A stretch of DNA of 64,000 nucleotides from Halothiobacillus diazotrophicus (GTDB taxonomy: Bacteria > Pseudomonadota > Gammaproteobacteria > Halothiobacillales > Halothiobacillaceae). The notes beneath the pieces are model-generated. The model was given only the letters and a program-made list of their open reading frames with translations, was not told where the DNA came from and ran no database searches. Positions 9,386 to 18,279 of this stretch are shown in pieces. Location: assembly GCF_001663815.1 (NCBI RefSeq), contig NZ_CP016027.1, forward strand, positions 496,001 through 560,000, written 5' to 3'. Numbering within the stretch: position 1 is the stretch's first letter; each line of letters starts with the position of its first letter. A program made the translations under genes and the position numbers.

Positions 9386-11778
9386 AGGATACGCCTGCCG
9401 GGATTCGTTTCAGGAACGAGTCCTTCGATGATCTGGCCGAAGCTGATGGCTGCATCGTTAGCGGGGAGTCGCTCGGGGAGCAGGACCTCGATACCGTCTG
9501 CCGCCAGGAGCGTGACTGCTGTTTCGGTGAGCAGACGATTCTGGAACACGCCGCCGCACAGCCCGACGGCCTCGATTGGGCGCGTTTGACGGAGCAGCCT
9601 GACTTGCTTGTGAATCAGATGGGCAAGTGCGTGGTGGAAATCGGCAGCCCGCTCGGCCACCGTTCGTGTTTCGTCCGTCATCATCCGGATCAGCGGGCGC
9701 CAATCGACCCGCAACAGGTCGTCCGAATCCTGTTCTATGGGCAGGTCCACCGGCAGCATCTCTCCGGCGTTGCGCGCCTCGCTACGGTACAACTTCGAGT
9801 CGGTCGTCGCTTCGGTGGCCACCGATTCCAGACGGCTGGGTGCCTGGCTTTCGTGGGTGCTGTTTTCGACCAGTCGCAACAGGGCAGCCGCTGCGTCGAA
9901 GAGCCGGCCTACTGACGAGGTCGGTGGCGAATTCAGCCCCCTTTCGAGCATGGTCTGCAGCAACTGGCGCTCCTCATTCGTCGCCGTTGTCGCACGCCAG
10001 GGCAGTCCGCATGCCCAGGCCAGCGACTGGGCCAGTCGCCAGGGGGACCGGATTGCCGCGTCGCCGCCCGGCATGAGGAACGGCGCAAACGAGGCAACGC
10101 GTCGCCAGGCGCCCGGTCGGCCATAAAACGTTTCGCCGCCCCAGAGCGTGTCATCGGAGCCCAGGCCCGTGCCATCCCAGGTAAATATCAGGGTATCGGT
10201 GTCCACCAGTCCCTTTTCGGCACATAGGGCCGAGGCATGGGCGTGGTGATGCGCGACCGCACGGCATTTGAGTCCAGAGGCCTTGGCCCAGCGGGTGCTG
10301 GCGTAGTCCGGATGACGATCGTGGCAGACCCGACGGGCAGAAATCGCGACCGACGCCGGTAATTCCGTCGTCTGCTGGATAAAGCGTTGTTGCGCGGCAA
10401 ATCCGGAGAGATCGCCCAGCTGCGGCGAGAGAAGAAGTTGATCGCGCCAGGCTAGGCTTGTGGTGTTTCGCTGCTCCGCGCCGACAGCCAGCAGGGGTGT
10501 TTCAATAGTCTGAGGCAGGTCGAAGATGAGGGGCGTAGCACCCCGACCGAGGCGAATGGGGCGCATTCTCCCCGCAATCCGGCGGTAAATGCCGTCCTCG
10601 AGCGGATGCACGATCCGGCGATCATGGTGCAGAAAGCCATCCGCGATCTCGGCAAGTTGGGCTTCGGCGTCCTCGGGGTTGATGATGATCGGTTCGCCGC
10701 TGATGTTGCCGGAGGTCGCGATCAGGGGCCGATCGAGTGCCGACAGCATCAGATGATGGATCGGGGCATAGGGCAGGATCAGTCCGACTTCATGAAGTCC
10801 CGGTGCAATCTGCGCGCTAAGCCGATGGGATGCCTGTTGCTTCGCCTTGCTGCGTAGTAGCACGATGGGCCGCTCTGGCCGGCACAAGGCTTCTGCCTCG
10901 CATTCTGTGAGTTCGGCAAGCTCGTGGACGGCATCCAGTCCGTCCTTGCCATGCCAGGGGACCATGACTGCCAGGGGTTTGTCCGGACGGCGCTTGCGAG
11001 CCCGCAGTGTTGCCACGGCCTGATCCTGGGTGGCGTCGGCCATCAGGTGGTAGCCACCGACACCGCGTACCGCGACGATGCCGCCGTCCCGTAGGCAGTC
11101 GAGCGCCGCAATCAGAGCAGCCTGCGGATTGCGGATGGTGTCACCGGATGTGGAACGGTAATGGATTTGCGGTCCACAGCTTGGGCAGCCAATTCCCTGG
11201 GCATGAAATCGCCGATTGGCCGGATCGCCATATTCGGCGGCACATTCGGCACACATGGGAAAGGCCGCAAGGGTCGTACGTTCTCGATCGTAGGGCAGAC
11301 CCGTCATGATGCTGTATCGCGGCCCGCACGCATTGCAGTGGGTGAAGGCGTACCCGTGACGCCGGTTTTCAGGATTGTTCATCTCGTTGAGACAGGCATC
11401 GCACATGGCCTGATCCAGAGGAAATCGGTGGGCTGCGCTTAAGCGTGCGTTCGTGGGACTGGGCTGGATCGTGAAGTTCGGGGCATGGGTTGGCGGAATT
11501 GCTTGGATGGCGGCAATGGTCGGTTGCGTCGGGGTCGGTGCTTCAGCGGTCAGTCGATGCGCGAATGCCTGCAGTGCGTCAATTGACCCCTCGACTTCGA
11601 TGAAGACGCGTCCATCGGCATTCCAAACGTGGCCCCAGAGGTTGAGCGTGTTGGCCAAGCGGTACACGAAGGGGCGGAAACCGACGCCCTGGACCGGGCC
11701 ATGAAGCTCATAACGTCGTGCCATCTTTCGGGCGGCTGGCGCTTCAGGGTGTTGCAGCGATTCGGTACAGATCGCCAT
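9382..11778 (-). CDS. hypF: Carbamoyltransferase HypF
   Basis: Transfers the carbamoyl group of carbamoyl phosphate to the C-terminal Cys of HypE. About 798 residues. In order: an acylphosphatase domain (GPVQGVGFRPFVYRL), two zinc-finger pairs (MCDACLNEM, HCNACGPRYS; FPMCAECAA, GIGCPSCGP), a YrdC-like domain, and a Kae1-like domain ending with VGLCGGVFQN and NDAAISFGQ. I put the start at 11778, two bases after the hypD stop. An in-frame ATG at 11724, just before the acylphosphatase domain, is an alternative because neither start has a clear ribosome site. Confidence 0.93.
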   Translation of the reverse strand: MAICTESLQHPEAPAARKMARRYELHGPVQGVGFRPFVYRLANTLNLWGHVWNADGRVFIEVEGSIDALQAFAHRLTAEAPTPTQPTIAAIQAIPPTHAPNFTIQPSPTNARLSAAHRFPLDQAMCDACLNEMNNPENRRHGYAFTHCNACGPRYSIMTGLPYDRERTTLAAFPMCAECAAEYGDPANRRFHAQGIGCPSCGPQIHYRSTSGDTIRNPQAALIAALDCLRDGGIVAVRGVGGYHLMADATQDQAVATLRARKRRPDKPLAVMVPWHGKDGLDAVHELAELTECEAEALCRPERPIVLLRSKAKQQASHRLSAQIAPGLHEVGLILPYAPIHHLMLSALDRPLIATSGNISGEPIIINPEDAEAQLAEIADGFLHHDRRIVHPLEDGIYRRIAGRMRPIRLGRGATPLIFDLPQTIETPLLAVGAEQRNTTSLAWRDQLLLSPQLGDLSGFAAQQRFIQQTTELPASVAISARRVCHDRHPDYASTRWAKASGLKCRAVAHHHAHASALCAEKGLVDTDTLIFTWDGTGLGSDDTLWGGETFYGRPGAWRRVASFAPFLMPGGDAAIRSPWRLAQSLAWACGLPWRATTATNEERQLLQTMLERGLNSPPTSSVGRLFDAAAALLRLVENSTHESQAPSRLESVATEATTDSKLYRSEARNAGEMLPVDLPIEQDSDDLLRVDWRPLIRMMTDETRTVAERAADFHHALAHLIHKQVRLLRQTRPIEAVGLCGGVFQNRLLTETAVTLLAADGIEVLLPERLPANDAAISFGQIIEGLVPETNPGRRIL

Positions 11779-11780
11779 GG

Positions 11781-12929
11781 TCAGACGGCCAATTTTTGTC
11801 GGTTCGTCGTCGGCGCACCGCTCTGCCACCAGATTCGGCAGGCGCCCTCATCGGATACCATGCAGGGGCCGACCGGATTGTCCGGGTGGCAGCCCGTGCC
11901 GAACAGACGACACGCTGACGGCGTGATGCGTCCAAGCACGACCGCTGCACAGTCGCATCCGGCGGGCATCCCCATTCGCAGGGTGGAATCATCCGAAAAC
12001 GCTTCGGGAAACCGTTCGCGCGCGTCGTGTGCTGCCAGCGCGGGACGCAATGCATAGCCGGAGCTGGTGAAAGTGCCGATACCGCGCCAGGGAGCGTCGA
12101 TCGTATCGAATACCCGATCCATCAGGTGTCGGGCGCGGGCGTTTCCCTCGTCCGTGACGCATTGGGGATAGGCGTTCACGAGTCGGGATTCCCGTGCGAT
12201 GACTTGAGCCAGCGCCGCATGAATCGCCTGCAAGAGCAGCGCCGGCGTGAATCCGGCCACGACCGTGGGCAAGTCATAGTTCTCGGCGATGAAGGCCCAT
12301 TGCCGTGCACCCATCACGGTGGCGACGTGACCGGGTGCGATCAGGGCGTCAAAGCCGGGATCCTCATCCTGAAGCAAATGGTCGATGGCTGGCCAGGTTT
12401 GACGTGCGCTGAGCAGGATCGTGAGATTGCCGGGAAGGTCGGCGCGGGTCAGGAGTGCGGCAAGCGGTGCTGCCGTGGTCTCGAACCCGGCCGCAAAGAA
12501 AACGATCTGCTTGTCCGGATATTGCCTGGCAAGTGCCAGGACATCGGCAGGAGCAGCGATGGGGGCGACATGACCGCCAACGACACGGGCATCCTGAAGC
12601 GAGCGGGGCTTGCCCTTCATGGCGTTGCCCGGAACCCGAACCATGTCGCCGAATGTGGCGAGGATCACGTCCGGTCTCAGGCTGAGCGCTACGGCGGCTT
12701 GAATGTCCGTTTCGGGACAGACGCAGACTGGACAACCGGGGCCGGGAATGAGTTGGAGATAATCCGGCAGTATCTGGCGCAATCCCGCATGGGTAATGGT
12801 GCGTTCGTGCCCGCCGCAGACATTCATGATGCGTAGGCGCGATGTTTTCGGATGAGGGAGTTCCGCGATGCGCGCCAGCCAATAGGCGGGATCGTGTGGA
12901 TGATCGGGTTGGGGCATGTGCTGTGACAT
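11781..12929 (-). CDS. hypD: Hydrogenase Fe(CN)2CO assembly protein HypD
   Basis: Scaffold on which, with HypC, the Fe(CN)2CO unit is built. About 382 residues. Conserved motifs visible: NVCGGHERTITHAGL, PGPGCPVC, FFAAGFETTAAPLA, and a C-terminal [4Fe-4S] region with GCDC, CRLFGTGCHPDNP and VGPCMVS. The start at 12929 lies just after the hypB stop (four bases between). A second ATG at 12917 would lose four residues. Longer frames would intrude into hypB. Confidence 0.94.
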   Translation of the reverse strand: MSQHMPQPDHPHDPAYWLARIAELPHPKTSRLRIMNVCGGHERTITHAGLRQILPDYLQLIPGPGCPVCVCPETDIQAAVALSLRPDVILATFGDMVRVPGNAMKGKPRSLQDARVVGGHVAPIAAPADVLALARQYPDKQIVFFAAGFETTAAPLAALLTRADLPGNLTILLSARQTWPAIDHLLQDEDPGFDALIAPGHVATVMGARQWAFIAENYDLPTVVAGFTPALLLQAIHAALAQVIARESRLVNAYPQCVTDEGNARARHLMDRVFDTIDAPWRGIGTFTSSGYALRPALAAHDARERFPEAFSDDSTLRMGMPAGCDCAAVVLGRITPSACRLFGTGCHPDNPVGPCMVSDEGACRIWWQSGAPTTNRQKLAV

Positions 12930-12933
12930 CGGC

Positions 12934-13743
12934 TCAGGTATGGCTCGCAGCGAGTGGGTTGGCCATGTTTTGGTGCGGCGCGAGTCGAGGTCGCGCACCA
13001 TCCGCCATGGGCTTGAAACCCGGGGTGCGCTGTTTCTTATGTTGGGTATCCAGCCAGTCCAGCCAGGGGGCGATGTCGTTTCGTCGGCTGCTCAAGGTGA
13101 ACACGGGTGCCGGATTTGCCAGTTGTCGAATGTGCTCGGATACTGCCGTGCAGCTGAAATCGTCCAGGACGGCGAGCAGATCGGTCTTGGTGACCAGGAT
13201 GAGATCGCAGGCACGAAACATCACAGGGTACTTCAACGGTTTGTCGTCACCTTCCGGGGTCGACAGCAAGGCGATGTTCAGATGCTGACCGAGATCGAAA
13301 CTCGCCGGGCACACGAGGTTGCCCACGTTTTCAATGAACAGGATGTCGATATCCGCCAGCGACAGTTCGTGAACGGCCCGGTGCACCATATCGGCATCGA
13401 GATGGCAGGCGCTGCCCGTACTGATCTGCACGGCAGGTACGCCCTTGGCTCGAATGCGCGCGGCATCGTTCTCCGTTTCCAGGTCGCCTTCGATCACGGC
13501 AATCCGGTAGTTGGACTTGAGCGCGTCGATGGTGGCCTCGAGCAGACTGGTCTTGCCCGCCCCTGGTGAGGACATCAGATTGATGACGAGAACGCCGGCC
13601 GTATCGAAATGATGGCGATTGTGGCTTGCCGCGCGATCATTGTGTGCCTTGAGTCCTTCCAGCACTTCCACAGTCTGCAGTTGCTGGGTATCTACCGCGT
13701 GGTGGAGGTGATCGGGAATGGCACAGCCGCAGGTTTCGCACAT
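12934..13743 (-). CDS. hypB: Hydrogenase nickel incorporation GTPase HypB
   Basis: GTPase that delivers Ni to the hydrogenase large subunit with HypA. 269 residues. The N-terminal Ni site CETCGC follows the first Met. The P-loop is SSPGAGKTS, the G-domain metal site is GSACHLD, the GTP base motif is TKTD. There is only a small His cluster (DHLHH), not a long His-rich stretch, so little Ni storage is expected. The C-terminus carries about 30 extra low-complexity residues. The start ATG at 13743 follows hypA by 27 bases. Confidence 0.95.
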   Translation of the reverse strand: MCETCGCAIPDHLHHAVDTQQLQTVEVLEGLKAHNDRAASHNRHHFDTAGVLVINLMSSPGAGKTSLLEATIDALKSNYRIAVIEGDLETENDAARIRAKGVPAVQISTGSACHLDADMVHRAVHELSLADIDILFIENVGNLVCPASFDLGQHLNIALLSTPEGDDKPLKYPVMFRACDLILVTKTDLLAVLDDFSCTAVSEHIRQLANPAPVFTLSSRRNDIAPWLDWLDTQHKKQRTPGFKPMADGARPRLAPHQNMANPLAASHT

Positions 13744-13770
13744 GGTGATTCTCCCAAGGATTTCCTTTAC

Positions 13771-14163
13771 TTAATGGGGGGATGATGTCGGGCTTTGGGC
13801 GGCTTTATGGGCGGGTTTCGGGGCATCGAGATCGATACTGGCCAGCAGCAGTTCCTCGCCGCCACTGAGCAGGGTTTGCCAATGGCCGCAGTGAGGGCAG
13901 TTGAGTCGATTGGCTGCTACCTCCGAATCGCGATTGCATTGAGGGCAATAGACGCGAACGGGACAGAGGGTCATCTCCAGGTGCGCACCTTCAGCCGGCG
14001 TGCCGCGACTGGCGAAAGGAAAGGCATGCTGCATGAGGTCGGGTTCGACACCGGAGAGCTGGCCGATATGCACTGTGATGCGACGTATGTGTCGCGCACC
14101 GTGCTCGGTGGCCACGCGACTTGCCTGTCGGACGAGGGATTGGCAGAGACTCAGTTCATGCAT
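13771..14163 (-). CDS. hypA: Hydrogenase nickel chaperone HypA
   Basis: Binds Ni through its N-terminal His and hands it to the hydrogenase precursor with HypB. 130 residues with the expected MHELSLCQSLV start (Ni-binding MHE). The zinc site has two CxxC pairs, CPQC and CPHC, 14 residues apart. The C-terminal 20 residues, rich in Ala, Pro and Ser, are a little longer than usual. The start codon lies within the end of hypC (8-base overlap), fixing the start and supporting co-transcription. Confidence 0.94.
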   Translation of the reverse strand: MHELSLCQSLVRQASRVATEHGARHIRRITVHIGQLSGVEPDLMQHAFPFASRGTPAEGAHLEMTLCPVRVYCPQCNRDSEVAANRLNCPHCGHWQTLLSGGEELLLASIDLDAPKPAHKAAQSPTSSPH

Positions 14164-14395
14164 GATCGTCACCGCCCTGCGTATCCACGCTGTCCAGCAG
14201 TTGCCATGTGGCCAGGGCCTCGTCGGTCGACAGGCGATGCAGCGCATAGCCGACATGAACGATCACGAAATCCCCGATCCCGATCTCCTGATCCTGCACC
14301 AGCATCAGATCGATATCGCGTTCGATGCCCTGGGCGGTCGCACGTGCAGTGCTGCCGTCGATGCGGGTGATCTGCATGGGCATGGCAAGACACAT
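14156..14395 (-). CDS. hypC: Hydrogenase assembly chaperone HypC
   Basis: Small chaperone that binds HypD and the large-subunit precursor and carries the Fe(CN)2CO group through its N-terminal Cys. 79 residues, starting MCLAMPMQIT with the essential Cys2. The middle shows GDFVIVHVGYALHRL, a hallmark of the family. A strong ribosome site (GGGAGGAGC) precedes the ATG at 14395. It appears to be the first gene of the eleven-gene hyp-hyd operon. Confidence 0.95.
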   Translation of the reverse strand: MCLAMPMQITRIDGSTARATAQGIERDIDLMLVQDQEIGIGDFVIVHVGYALHRLSTDEALATWQLLDSVDTQGGDDHA

Positions 14396-14937
14396 CGACA
14401 AGCTCCTCCCTGATGAGCGGCAACGCGCGGGTGATGCGGGTTGTTGTCGCGTTCGTTTCACGGCCCATGACCCTGTCTTGAGCGGTGGAATCGAACGTGC
14501 AGTGACCGGTCCAGAATTACACGATTGTCCCGGGATGACAAGGCACCGAAACTGTCTTAAATCCGATACGGTTCTGCCATCCGTCGTAACGAATTATTTG
14601 GGGAAGGGCATGATTCGACGATGATCGGGCCGTCACGCGCAGAACTACCCGACCGATAACCCCTGGCTGGCGTCCGTGGAATTTCGGTCCGGTGTGGTGC
14701 GTGGCGCAGCCTTCGTACGTGACATTCACAAAATACCCAGGGTGGCGCGATGGTTGCTGTGTCAACATGCTCTTTGTTCTTTTAACAACCTGCTGAAACA
14801 TGTTGATTAAAAAACGGATTAATCTTTCGGAAATCTTGTGCGTTCGCCTAAGATGTTCATTACAGCCCCAGGGCGAAATGATATGATGACCCGCGGTGAT
14901 TCGTTCGATTGCACCTTACCTACCGTGATGTCTATCC
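14396..14937. other. 542-base divergent intergenic region
   Basis: Separates the hyp-hyd operon (minus) from the lipoprotein gene (plus) and must hold promoters for both. I see no convincing sigma-54 pair and no clear sigma-70 pair. The only structure I noted is an 8-base inverted repeat, TCAACATG (14762-14769) and CATGTTGA (14799-14806), with 29 bases between. A 94-codon minus-strand frame in this gap (14517-14801) has no recognisable features and I do not call it. Confidence 0.5.
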
Positions 14938-15840
14938 ATGAAATTTCCGGTTTCCGCTCCGATTGTCTCCGCTGCATTATTGGCCTGTCTGCTGCCGATC
15001 CTGTCCGCGTGTTCCACGCCGTCGCGTCCGTTCTATGCCAAGGATAGTTTCGGTGGAAACAGTCCCTACCAGAAACGCGTGCCGGATGATCCGCAACTGG
15101 CCTGTGCGGCTGCCAAGCGGACGCTGCTGGGCGACGGGTATATCATCGAGGATCCCTCGGCGAAGACTTCCATCAAGGGGCGAAAGGCCTATCGGATCAA
15201 TGGGGACCGCAGTACCTTTCTAGAAATGAGCGTGGTCTGTCTCTCGGACCCCGAGGGCAGTTCGATTTTCGCCAACGGACTGATTTCGACATATGACCTG
15301 AAAAAGGCCGCGAGCTCTGCCAGTATCGGGGTGGCGGTCCTGGGTTCGGTGTCGCTACCCATAGGACAAAGCGTCGATTCACGCGTGAAGGTAGCGGATG
15401 AGACGATAACCGACCCTGAATTCTATCGGCGATTTTTCGCTTCCGTGGAGCATCGTCTGGACTGGATGCGTTCGCCGAATCAGGTGGCGGTCCCTAAGCT
15501 GGAAATGGCTCCGCCGGCAACGACGGAATCGGTCGCGCATGCCCCGACGCTACTGAATGCGCCGGTTTCTGAGCCGGCGTCGCCCACGCCAGAACACGCC
15601 GCCCTCACGGGTAAGGATCTCACCGGCCAGAACGGAACCTATGGCGCTGAAAGTCAACGGCCAAGAGCCGAAGCCGATACGCCGTCTGTCCCGTCGAAGG
15701 CATCGGAGACGCAGCCGGCGACTACGGGAGTATCTTCATCCGAGACGACGACCTCGGGGCATCAGGCGGATGGCCCGGCACCGACCGTGTCTCCCTCCGA
15801 CAATCCACCTGTCACACCAACCTCAACGAAGACGCCGTAA
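14938..15840 (+). CDS. DUF2242-like lipoprotein
   Basis: Predicted envelope lipoprotein of 300 residues with unknown function. The signal peptide ends in the lipobox LLPILSACS (Cys near residue 25). Residues about 35-185 resemble DUF2242 from memory: a short DSFGGNSPYQ-type start, then LACAAAKRTLLGDGY and a C-terminal EFYRRFFASVEHRL. The last 110 residues are a Pro/Ser/Thr/Glu-rich tail that probably spans the periplasm or is disordered. The ribosome site is weak. It stands alone between the hyp promoter region and a long gap. Confidence 0.8.
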   Translation: MKFPVSAPIVSAALLACLLPILSACSTPSRPFYAKDSFGGNSPYQKRVPDDPQLACAAAKRTLLGDGYIIEDPSAKTSIKGRKAYRINGDRSTFLEMSVVCLSDPEGSSIFANGLISTYDLKKAASSASIGVAVLGSVSLPIGQSVDSRVKVADETITDPEFYRRFFASVEHRLDWMRSPNQVAVPKLEMAPPATTESVAHAPTLLNAPVSEPASPTPEHAALTGKDLTGQNGTYGAESQRPRAEADTPSVPSKASETQPATTGVSSSETTTSGHQADGPAPTVSPSDNPPVTPTSTKTP

Positions 15841-16453
15841 TTTGTCTGATCACCGGGTGGAATCCAACGACAATCAACAAAACTTGTTCGTAACATCCTG
15901 TTATCGACGCTTGCGCGTCGTATTAGGCTGCTAATCGAAGCAGTTACACCCGCATCGAATGACGTTTTTCCCCGTCAGCCGAGATAAGTCATGATCAATT
16001 GAGTTATCTGAAACAAGTTCAGGCGCATGCCGGACATTTCTAATTTCCGGGAAACTGTCGATCTCTGAAGAGAAGGACAGGATCGCCCGTGTTGACAGGA
16101 ATCTTGAGGATAGCGAGCAGCTGAATGCGCTCGTGATTTGGGCGCTGGGCGCCGTTTAGGGTTCTTGGCCTGAATTGAAGACCGAAAAAGGGTCATGACG
16201 CAACTCGAGTGCCTCAATAAGGTCGCTTTCTTCGCTGACCCGACGAGCTGGCACAGGATTGTCGGTATCGACAACGTGTTCGCGAAACCCGTTTGCATCC
16301 TGGAAAAATACTTTGAAATAGATTGTTTTGAGGATGCATGGCTTTGGGTTTGCGAATAACATCTCCATTAATGGGGTAATTGTCCGCCATATCCAGCTCC
16401 ACGATCCCAACCCGCTGTGCATCCCATGCAGCCCATTCAGAGAGGAATCCGTC
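15841..16453. other. 613-base region with little content
   Basis: Lies between the lipoprotein gene and the KTSC gene. It is less GC-rich than its flanks. I see no terminator with a T run and no RNA gene. The only coding candidate is the minus-strand frame at 16156-16368, listed separately with low confidence. Confidence 0.4.
16156..16368 (-). CDS. Possible small hypothetical protein or gene remnant
   Basis: Minus-strand frame of about 70 codons from an ATG at 16368 (another at 16362 with GGAG directly before it). The part from TIYFKVFFQDANGF to the stop reads like real protein, mixing hydrophobic and charged residues evenly, but I do not recognise a family and the N-terminus is uncertain. 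It is antisense to the leader of the KTSC gene. It may be the tail of a decayed gene. Confidence 0.25.
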   Translation of the reverse strand: MEMLFANPKPCILKTIYFKVFFQDANGFREHVVDTDNPVPARRVSEESDLIEALELRHDPFSVFNSGQEP

Positions 16454-16681
16454 ATGGAAAAGTACGCCAATCTTTCCGGCGAGTCCCACGTTGATGCCTA
16501 TGAGATCGGAAGCGACCGGATCACGGTGCAGTTCAACGACGGAGACGCCTATCTCTATACCTACGAAAGCGCCGATGCGGCGAACGTCGAGCAGATGAAA
16601 CGCCTGGCAACCGGCGGGCGGGGCTTGAATACGTTTATCAACGATCATGTTCGCAAGCGCTACGCCGGCAAGTTGCGCTAG
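16454..16681 (+). CDS. KTSC-domain small protein
   Basis: 75-residue protein of unknown function matching the KTSC pattern: an alternating strand segment (ITVQFNDGDAYLYTY) followed by GGRGLNTFINDHVRKRYAGK. KTSC domains occur alone or next to nucleic-acid related genes, and their role is unclear. AGAGGA lies 8-9 bases before the ATG at 16454, which decides the start over a longer frame from 16328. The next gene starts 60 bases downstream. Confidence 0.75.
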   Translation: MEKYANLSGESHVDAYEIGSDRITVQFNDGDAYLYTYESADAANVEQMKRLATGGRGLNTFINDHVRKRYAGKLR

Positions 16682-16741
16682 TCACGATAGCGATTCCTAC
16701 CGACCGTTGCCCGGCCGATCATCGCCCTCCGGGGATGTCGC

Positions 16742-17164
16742 ATGATCCCGCCCGAAAAAAATGTCGCGCAGCGGTCCGGGAAAAACTGGTCCGGGAAAAA
16801 CTGGTCCGGGAAAAACTGGTCCGGGAAAAACTGGTCCGGGAAAAACTGGTCCGGGAAAAACTGGTCCGGGCATGTGACCCGAACGAGTAATGCGCTTGAT
16901 CTGGAGCCGGGCGTATTCACCTGGCAGGATCCGGTGCGGATTGCCGCTTCCCTGAAACGCTCGGCGGAGCGGAGCAAACGGCGAAAGGCGGACCCTTATC
17001 GATCCGCGATGTCCATGCTCTGTTTCTACATCAATCGTGCCGGCAGACAATTACCCACCGCACAGAAAGCACGTCTCGAGCGCGCCAAAATCGAACTGCG
17101 TCGGTTGTTCGATCGCCCCGCCGGGACAATGGATCGCCGATCGCCCGATCACATCAGGCAGTAA
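16742..17164 (+). CDS. DUF3175 protein with N-terminal SGKNW repeats
   Basis: 140-residue cytoplasmic protein of unknown function. Residues about 12-43 are six perfect copies of the pentapeptide SGKNW. The rest matches DUF3175 as I know it: [17 protein letters not shown], then [20 protein letters not shown] and [13 protein letters not shown]. In other members the domain starts with a single WS-type motif, so the repeat looks like an expansion of that segment. The strongly basic central part suggests nucleic-acid contact, but this is not known. The 3' end overlaps the convergent bestrophin gene by 16 bases. Confidence 0.8.
   Translation: MIPPEKNVAQRSGKNWSGKNWSGKNWSGKNWSGKNWSGKNWSGHVTRTSNALDLEPGVFTWQDPVRIAASLKRSAERSKRRKADPYRSAMSMLCFYINRAGRQLPTAQKARLERAKIELRRLFDRPAGTMDRRSPDHIRQ
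16773..16870 (+). repeat. Perfect 15-bp tandem repeat (6.5 copies)
   Basis: The unit GGTCCGGGAAAAACT repeats six times without a single change from 16773 to 16862, followed by a half unit to 16870. It lies inside the DUF3175 gene and encodes SGKNW. Because the unit is a multiple of three, copy-number change alters protein length but not frame. Complete identity points to recent slippage or recombination. Confidence 0.98.
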
Positions 17165-18102
17165 TGCTCCGGCAATGGCGGGGCCGGGAGATTCCTTTCG
17201 CCCTGCGCGGTACGCAGGTTGTACTCGATCGTACGGCTCAGGGCATCGAGGGGCAGGTCGTTGTCCTTGAGGCCAAAGGGTTCCTCGATCTCGTCACCGA
17301 GCGCGTCCAGGCCGAAGAAGGTGTAGGCCACCACGGCCACGACGAACGGTGTCATGAATCCGATGCTGTCCACCAGTCCGAACGGCAGCAGGAAACAGTA
17401 CAGATAGGCCGTGCGGTGCAGGAGCAGCGTGTAGGAAAACGGAATCGGCGTGTTCTTGATGCGCTCGCAACCTGCCGCCACGGAAACCATGCCTGACAGC
17501 GTGGTATCGATATTTGCCGCCAGACAGGGATCGATGCGTTTTTCTCGAATGCACTGGCCGAGATCGGCACCCAGCTCGTCGAGGAGGAATACCGTTGGTG
17601 TCGGGTGGTCGGCGAAACGGGTCCTTTCCGAAGCGCTGAGCAGGCCATCCAGATCCGTGTCCGCCTGCGTGCCCCGCAGCTGGTGTTTCAGCGCATGGGC
17701 AAAGGCAATCGTCTTCAGGATCATGCGTTTCGGGCGGTCGGTCGGGTCGTCGTTCGATCCCGAGGGTGTCGCTGGCGGATTCGGGGCCTGGATAAGATGC
17801 GCGCACTGACGCGCCATCGTCCGCGCATCGGCCAATAGCTGGCCCCACAGTTTTCGGGCCTCCCAGTAGCGGTCGTAGGCCGCGTTGTTACGGAACCCCA
17901 GAAAGATCGCCAGCGGCAATCCCAGCAGGGTGAAGGGGATTGCGGTGAGCGTGATCTTGATCGAGAACAGGTCCCCATGGAAGATCGTGACCAGGATCGC
18001 CAGGACGATATTCACCAGGAGAACGATCCAGATGCGCGAGAGTATCGACCCCTTGAGCACGAAAAAAAGGCGGAGACCGGAAGGGCGATCCCGGACGATC
18101 AT
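17149..18102 (-). CDS. Bestrophin-family (UPF0187/YneE-like) membrane protein
   Basis: Predicted inner-membrane ion channel of the bestrophin homologue family, 317 residues. Characteristic features are FTLLGLPLAIFLGFRNNAAYDRYWEA (positions about 55-80, shown in part), the ARxW-like region GQLLADARTMARQ, IPFSYTLLLHRTAYLY, and a C-terminal FGLDALGDEIEEPFG. Membrane helices fall near residues 20-40, 45-65, 215-235 and 240-260. GAGGT precedes the ATG at 18102; the frame continues upstream but that part does not look coding and is antisense to tag. Bacterial homologues are sodium channels; physiological role here unknown. Confidence 0.85.
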   Translation of the reverse strand: MIVRDRPSGLRLFFVLKGSILSRIWIVLLVNIVLAILVTIFHGDLFSIKITLTAIPFTLLGLPLAIFLGFRNNAAYDRYWEARKLWGQLLADARTMARQCAHLIQAPNPPATPSGSNDDPTDRPKRMILKTIAFAHALKHQLRGTQADTDLDGLLSASERTRFADHPTPTVFLLDELGADLGQCIREKRIDPCLAANIDTTLSGMVSVAAGCERIKNTPIPFSYTLLLHRTAYLYCFLLPFGLVDSIGFMTPFVVAVVAYTFFGLDALGDEIEEPFGLKDNDLPLDALSRTIEYNLRTAQGERNLPAPPLPEHYCLM

Positions 18103-18279
18103 GGGTGACCTCGAAAGAAAACGATTGGTGGGCGAGTATACAAATCGGGCGGCGGGGAGGGCGTCACCGCGTTCCCGTTCAATACTAGCATAACGATCGG
18201 TATGCTCCGGTCGCGCGGGGCGTTCCGGTGCGCGCGACTGAGCTATGATGGTCCGATTTCCAGTAAAGGGGCACATGCC

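Noticed and set aside
14517-14801. 94-codon minus-strand frame upstream of hypC
   Set aside because: No family, no ribosome site noticed; may be non-coding leader.
16773-16870. CRISPR array
   Set aside because: The repeats are direct, 15 bases and contiguous with no spacers, and they encode a pentapeptide in frame.
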